From Agrocybe praecox (lineage: Eukaryota; Basidiomycota; Agaricomycetes; Agaricales; Agrocybaceae), in the NCBI GenBank assembly GCA_964017145.1, contig CAXHKQ010000025.1:1-21603 (forward strand): 21,603 nucleotides of DNA, in the 5' to 3' direction. Shown here in pieces: positions 18,481 through 21,603 of the stretch. The first letter of the stretch is position 1; each line of letters opens with the position of its first letter. The position numbers and the translations under genes were made by a program. Below the pieces are notes generated by a model that saw nothing but the letters and a program-made list of their open reading frames with translations, ran no database searches and was not told where the DNA came from.

Positions 18481-19364
18481 TGTCACATGGCTTATCAAAT
18501 GGCTGGTCTGTAATTGATGTAAAAATAAATCAAATTCTGCTCGTATGTGTGTATGTCTGGCTGCGCTCTCAAGTCACGCGGTTGCAAGCAGTGTGTACGA
18601 CACGCGCAACTCGTTCGACACGTTTCCAGCTACCACGACGACAACGACGACAACGACGTTGATCGCATTATAGTAGTTACACACTCAATTGCGAGCCCCA
18701 TACAACCATACATACACTGCTGGGTGCTGGGTGCATGTGTACGAGAATGTGGCGAGAGCAATCAACTCGGTGCGACACACAGTCTTTATATCACCGCCCC
18801 ACCACCATAGAGAAACTGTATAGAACCAACTACGCAGTAGAGTGAATAACTGCGGTAATTTTTCTGGCACATGTTCGAAACGTAATGTAAATTTCGTTCG
18901 ACAGGAACGCGGAGCATAGCTCGCATATTCCGACGTGAATTTTGAAAATGTACATTCGCACATGCTGCTGAAATAATTCCATATACCCGCGCACTAACCG
19001 TTATTTTTATTATCGATATTTGCTTCGTATAACAAGCTTCTAACGACCACCACCACCCATTAAATATCTGCTCTCTGTTCGGCACTTGCTGGTTATTCGC
19101 GTCGAGCGTGATGCATAGTAAAAGGCAAATGGATAATTTTTTTCAAATCCAAGAGAAAACGTGTTTGATTTTCTCGTGCTTCGCATGGTCTTGTGCGCTA
19201 GAGTTTGTGTGTGTGTGTGTGTGGTGTTGGAGCGCAATTGAAGATACGATTTTATACATCCAAAAAAACCGCCTCATCTGGTGCATCGTGAATAGTGTAC
19301 AGATAAATACGGTCGCATCGCCGGCAATCGTGTGATGGATAGTGCATTGCTGTGTATAGTATTT
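18481..19364. other. non-coding stretch with triplet and TG repeats
   Basis: It holds a degenerate ACG/ACA triplet tract (18634-18659) and a TG run (19206-19223). Open frames of 60-99 codons overlap on both strands with no domain. It ends where copy 2 of repeated sequence X begins. Confidence 0.45.
19206..19223. repeat. (TG)9 microsatellite
   Basis: Nine uninterrupted TG units. Confidence 0.95.
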
Positions 19365-19486
19365 ACTGTACCAGTAGTGATAGTTAAAAACTGGGATTTT
19401 GTCGTCCTATTCTAATGGCTATAGCAAGGAAACTATTAAAGATATCTTGTTCAGGTTTTTTCCTCCATTATTAGCTACACATATAC
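19365..19486 (+). pseudogene. repeated sequence X, copy 2, left part
   Basis: This matches the reverse complement of about 1290-1150. The clearest block is attct.atggctat..caag.aaact followed by aaagatatcttgttc, which translates as YSNGYSKETIKDILF (19408-19452) against YSDGYFKKTTKDILF in copy 1. The homology stops at ACATATAC (19479-19486), where element B begins, and resumes at 21213. The frame upstream contains a stop. It is a decayed, interrupted copy of an unidentified sequence. Confidence 0.6.
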
Positions 19487-20243
19487 GTAGGGCAGAGGGT
19501 GGTAAGTTTTGCGGAGGGGCAAGTTTTGCGGGTGGCATGTTTTGCTTCGGATATTTCAGGCCTTGAAAATTAAGATATTCGACTGAATTTTGGATATTGT
19601 GTGCATTTCATAGGACGCTTCCTTCCAATATAGATTCCGTTCCGGTAGGGCCTTGAATACAAAAGTTATAGCAATATATGTGTTTTTAGTGTGTTTGCTT
19701 CTACAAATCATCTCCCATTAATGTGGCTAGGAGTCACAAACGCTTGATGTACAAAAAAACGAATGATGGGCTTCGAAGCGATATTTATCTGTTAACCAGA
19801 ATCTGTTTTTGTTTCACCGAGTACATAAACAATCTCGTGGGAATCAAGGTCTATCACTAACGAATACAAGGGAGGCATGTTTTGCATGGCCTCTCTATGT
19901 TGTATCCACAAGACTTTTTTGGACAAAATATCATTAGAATATGTTAATACAAATGTTTAGATCGAAGTCCAATCAATGTTATCCTGAAAATACCTCAGAG
20001 ATAATACATTTCATATGAAAAATTTCAATCGCAATCTACTACCCAAACAAACGAAATTTGGGACAGTACGGGAAAACAAGCTATATTAATTTTCAATGCT
20101 CTCTAAAATGAGTACCACGTACAATTATCAATAGAATATTTTTTTAAATTGTCAGAGCCACTATCTGCATCATATTTGCTGAACATTGTGTTGACAAAAA
20201 ATGACTACATGTTTGACATCAGGTCCACTTTATTAACCCATGT

Positions 20244-20296
20244 TTGACACACGAAAATTGGGACAGTTGGAAATTGACACACGAACATTGGGACAC
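20244..20296. repeat. two 23-bp direct repeats, 30-bp period
   Basis: TTGACACACGAA.ATTGGGACA occurs at 20244-20266 and 20274-20296 with two differences. A related GAAATTTGGGACAG lies near 20053. The block is absent from element A, so it belongs to DNA gained by B. Confidence 0.8.
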
Positions 20297-20506
20297 TGAG
20301 TGTAGAGCTCTGATATGACGTCTTTAACCGTTCAACTTCGATGGATATCCAAGATATACTCTTCACCAACATTTTGGATATTTTTGTGATTATATCGGCC
20401 TCCGTTTACTGTACCTACGACCTAATCATCTTAATGATGTATCTGAACATTCCAGAAAGGCGCTAAACGAGCCTTATCGATATTTCTATCATATCATATC
20501 ATTCTA

Positions 20507-20920
20507 TGATATTCAACAAACAAACTACCATTACTACGCTCGTGGTCCGTTGTCCTACCGAAGTCTGACAAAAACACACGTGTACGTTCGAAAGTTGCAA
20601 ACTTTGAAGAACCGTAACTTATGAACGGCATGACATAAGTTACTGGGAGTTCCATCAATAGAAAGGCGATGGATGAGAGCACAAATTACTATGAACAGAA
20701 AAAATTAGAACAAATCATGTATCAAATGAATCGATTTAATAGCGAGTATCACGAAGTCGAAAATAACAAAGGTGGAATCACATGACTATTTCATTTATCT
20801 TGTGTGTCTGGCTGATGTGCGAGTGTAAGTTATTTCTATGAAAAACACACGTGTTTTGTCAGACTTCGGTAGGACAACGGACCACGAGCGTAGTGATGGT
20901 AGTTTGTTTGTTGAATATCA
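20507..20920. mobile_element. foldback element D nested in element B
   Basis: The left arm 20507-20573 and right arm 20854-20920 are 67-bp inverted repeats with a single mismatch by eye (ATTACTACG against ATCACTACG in the same sense). They surround a 280-bp centre. The ends read TGATATTCAAC and GTTGAATATCA. The region is absent from the related element A. Target duplications are not clear, because the flanks are themselves ATC/GAT-rich. There is no coding capacity; the 62-codon minus frame spans the left arm. The near-identical arms suggest it is among the youngest insertions in the window. Confidence 0.82.
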
Positions 20921-21212
20921 GATGATAGAGACCATGATGATATTTCTTGGTTTCTATCGGTTTTGGTCGTTTGAATGAGAATGCAAGAAACATTATTTGT
21001 TTTCGACTCTGTATTTTACAGTTTTAGACACAATCGACTTTTTGGAGTATAACTTGAAGCATAGACCCGATACGGGAAATTATATTCAGTAAGAATATAT
21101 CCAGATAATCGTCTATCGATTACATTTTACCATTTCGAAATTGATTCAAAATTACAGACGTCGTGAGAGCTCCTCAAATTGTTATGGCAAAACTTGCCCC
21201 ACCTCACCCTAC

Positions 21213-21603
21213 TCTATCATTCCAATATGTTGTGGATCACACATTAGAGTCCTTTCCCTCCAGGGATAGAAAACCATCCATCGATAAAAATGAATGTTAA
21301 TCGAAAAGCACTAGGTCTCAATGTTTAAATTGAAGCAAAGGAATCGTTATATTGACCACTTTGGTTGAATGCGCATAGGAAATGTTGGAAATAATGTTTG
21401 TGTAATGTTTGTCGGAATCCCGGATCCCATCACAAATTCACCTTGGTCGACTTCTCACTTTGGCAATCAATATTTTTGGATTTCACGTATAGGGTACACC
21501 AAACATATTCTTTTTATCGCCAATTTCAACCCGTTGCAAAATGCATTATATCGCATCCAGTTTTGCGCTATAATTATTGCTTTTGGCACAAACATTTCCA
21601 AAA
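21213..21603 (+). pseudogene. repeated sequence X, copy 2, right part (runs off window)
   Basis: This continues the homology with copy 1 after element B. Matching blocks in order are tagagtcctt..cctccag, catcgat.aaaatgaatgtt, ggtctca, atcccatcac.aat.cacctt.gtcgac and ggcacaaac with the corresponding cgcacaaac in copy 1. In one frame it gives IPSQIHLGR and NFNPLQ where copy 1 gives IPSRIHLCR and NLNPLL. A TAG (after GFHV) and other stops interrupt the frame, so it is not functional. The sequence is cut by the window edge. Confidence 0.6.

Larger units (their letters stand above)
19487..21212. mobile_element. element B, GTARGG-ended element interrupting X2
   Basis: The left end reads GTAGGGCAGAGGGTGG and the right end, reverse-complemented, GTAGGGTGAGGTGGGGCAAG. 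Both are followed inward by copies of the AAGTTTTGC motif, present twice at the left end with related ATGTTTTGC at about 19539 and 19881. Internal blocks match element A in order and orientation. Relative to A it carries extra DNA at about 19560-19865 and 20041-20930, the second including foldback element D. TAC lies both before the left end and at the right end, so a 3-bp target duplication is possible. No transposase frame was seen, so it is non-autonomous. Confidence 0.78.

Overview
This window looks like non-coding chromosomal DNA from an insect, most likely a mosquito (inferred, not proven). The grounds are many short CA/TG, CAG and GAC microsatellites, several families of short non-autonomous transposons, repeats whose ends read like GGTGGGGCAAGTTTTGC, and the absence of any long uninterrupted reading frame. 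I found no protein-coding gene I would defend with high confidence. There is no operon, rRNA or CRISPR array. The longest open frames are translations of CA/TG-rich DNA.

The window alternates between two kinds of sequence. Islands that are richer in G+C and in CA/TG dinucleotides lie at about 1-640, 1300-1860, 2380-4040, 5460-6118, 6616-7740, 8220-9160, 11030-11730, 12300-13620, 14620-15340, 16151-17150 and 17850-19340. They contain triplet repeats and clustered transcription-factor-like motifs, but no recognisable mobile elements. AT-richer stretches between them are largely repeat-derived.

Repeat-derived features, left to right: a decayed repeated sequence X1 (665-1290, minus); a GTARGG-ended element A (1866-2374); a duplicated unit R1/R2 (4156-4365 and 4915-5045) beside a 66-codon minus-strand open frame (5076-5276); a foldback MITE C1 (6121-6613); a non-autonomous hAT element with a perfect 8-bp target duplication (9626-10556); a small inverted/direct repeat module (11888-12107); a possible element with an old coding remnant (13630-14619); a tRNA-derived SINE on the minus strand with a perfect 14-bp target duplication (15715-16136); MITE C2, the second copy of the C family (17158-17846); and X2, the second copy of X (19365-19486 plus 21213-21603), split by element B (19487-21212). 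Element B belongs to the family of A and itself carries a foldback element D (20507-20920).

The pieces do not form a pathway. They record a layered insertion history: X duplicated first, B later landed in X2, and D, whose arms are almost identical, later landed in B. The islands are the likelier place for host function, such as enhancers of a neighbouring gene, but sequence alone does not establish this.
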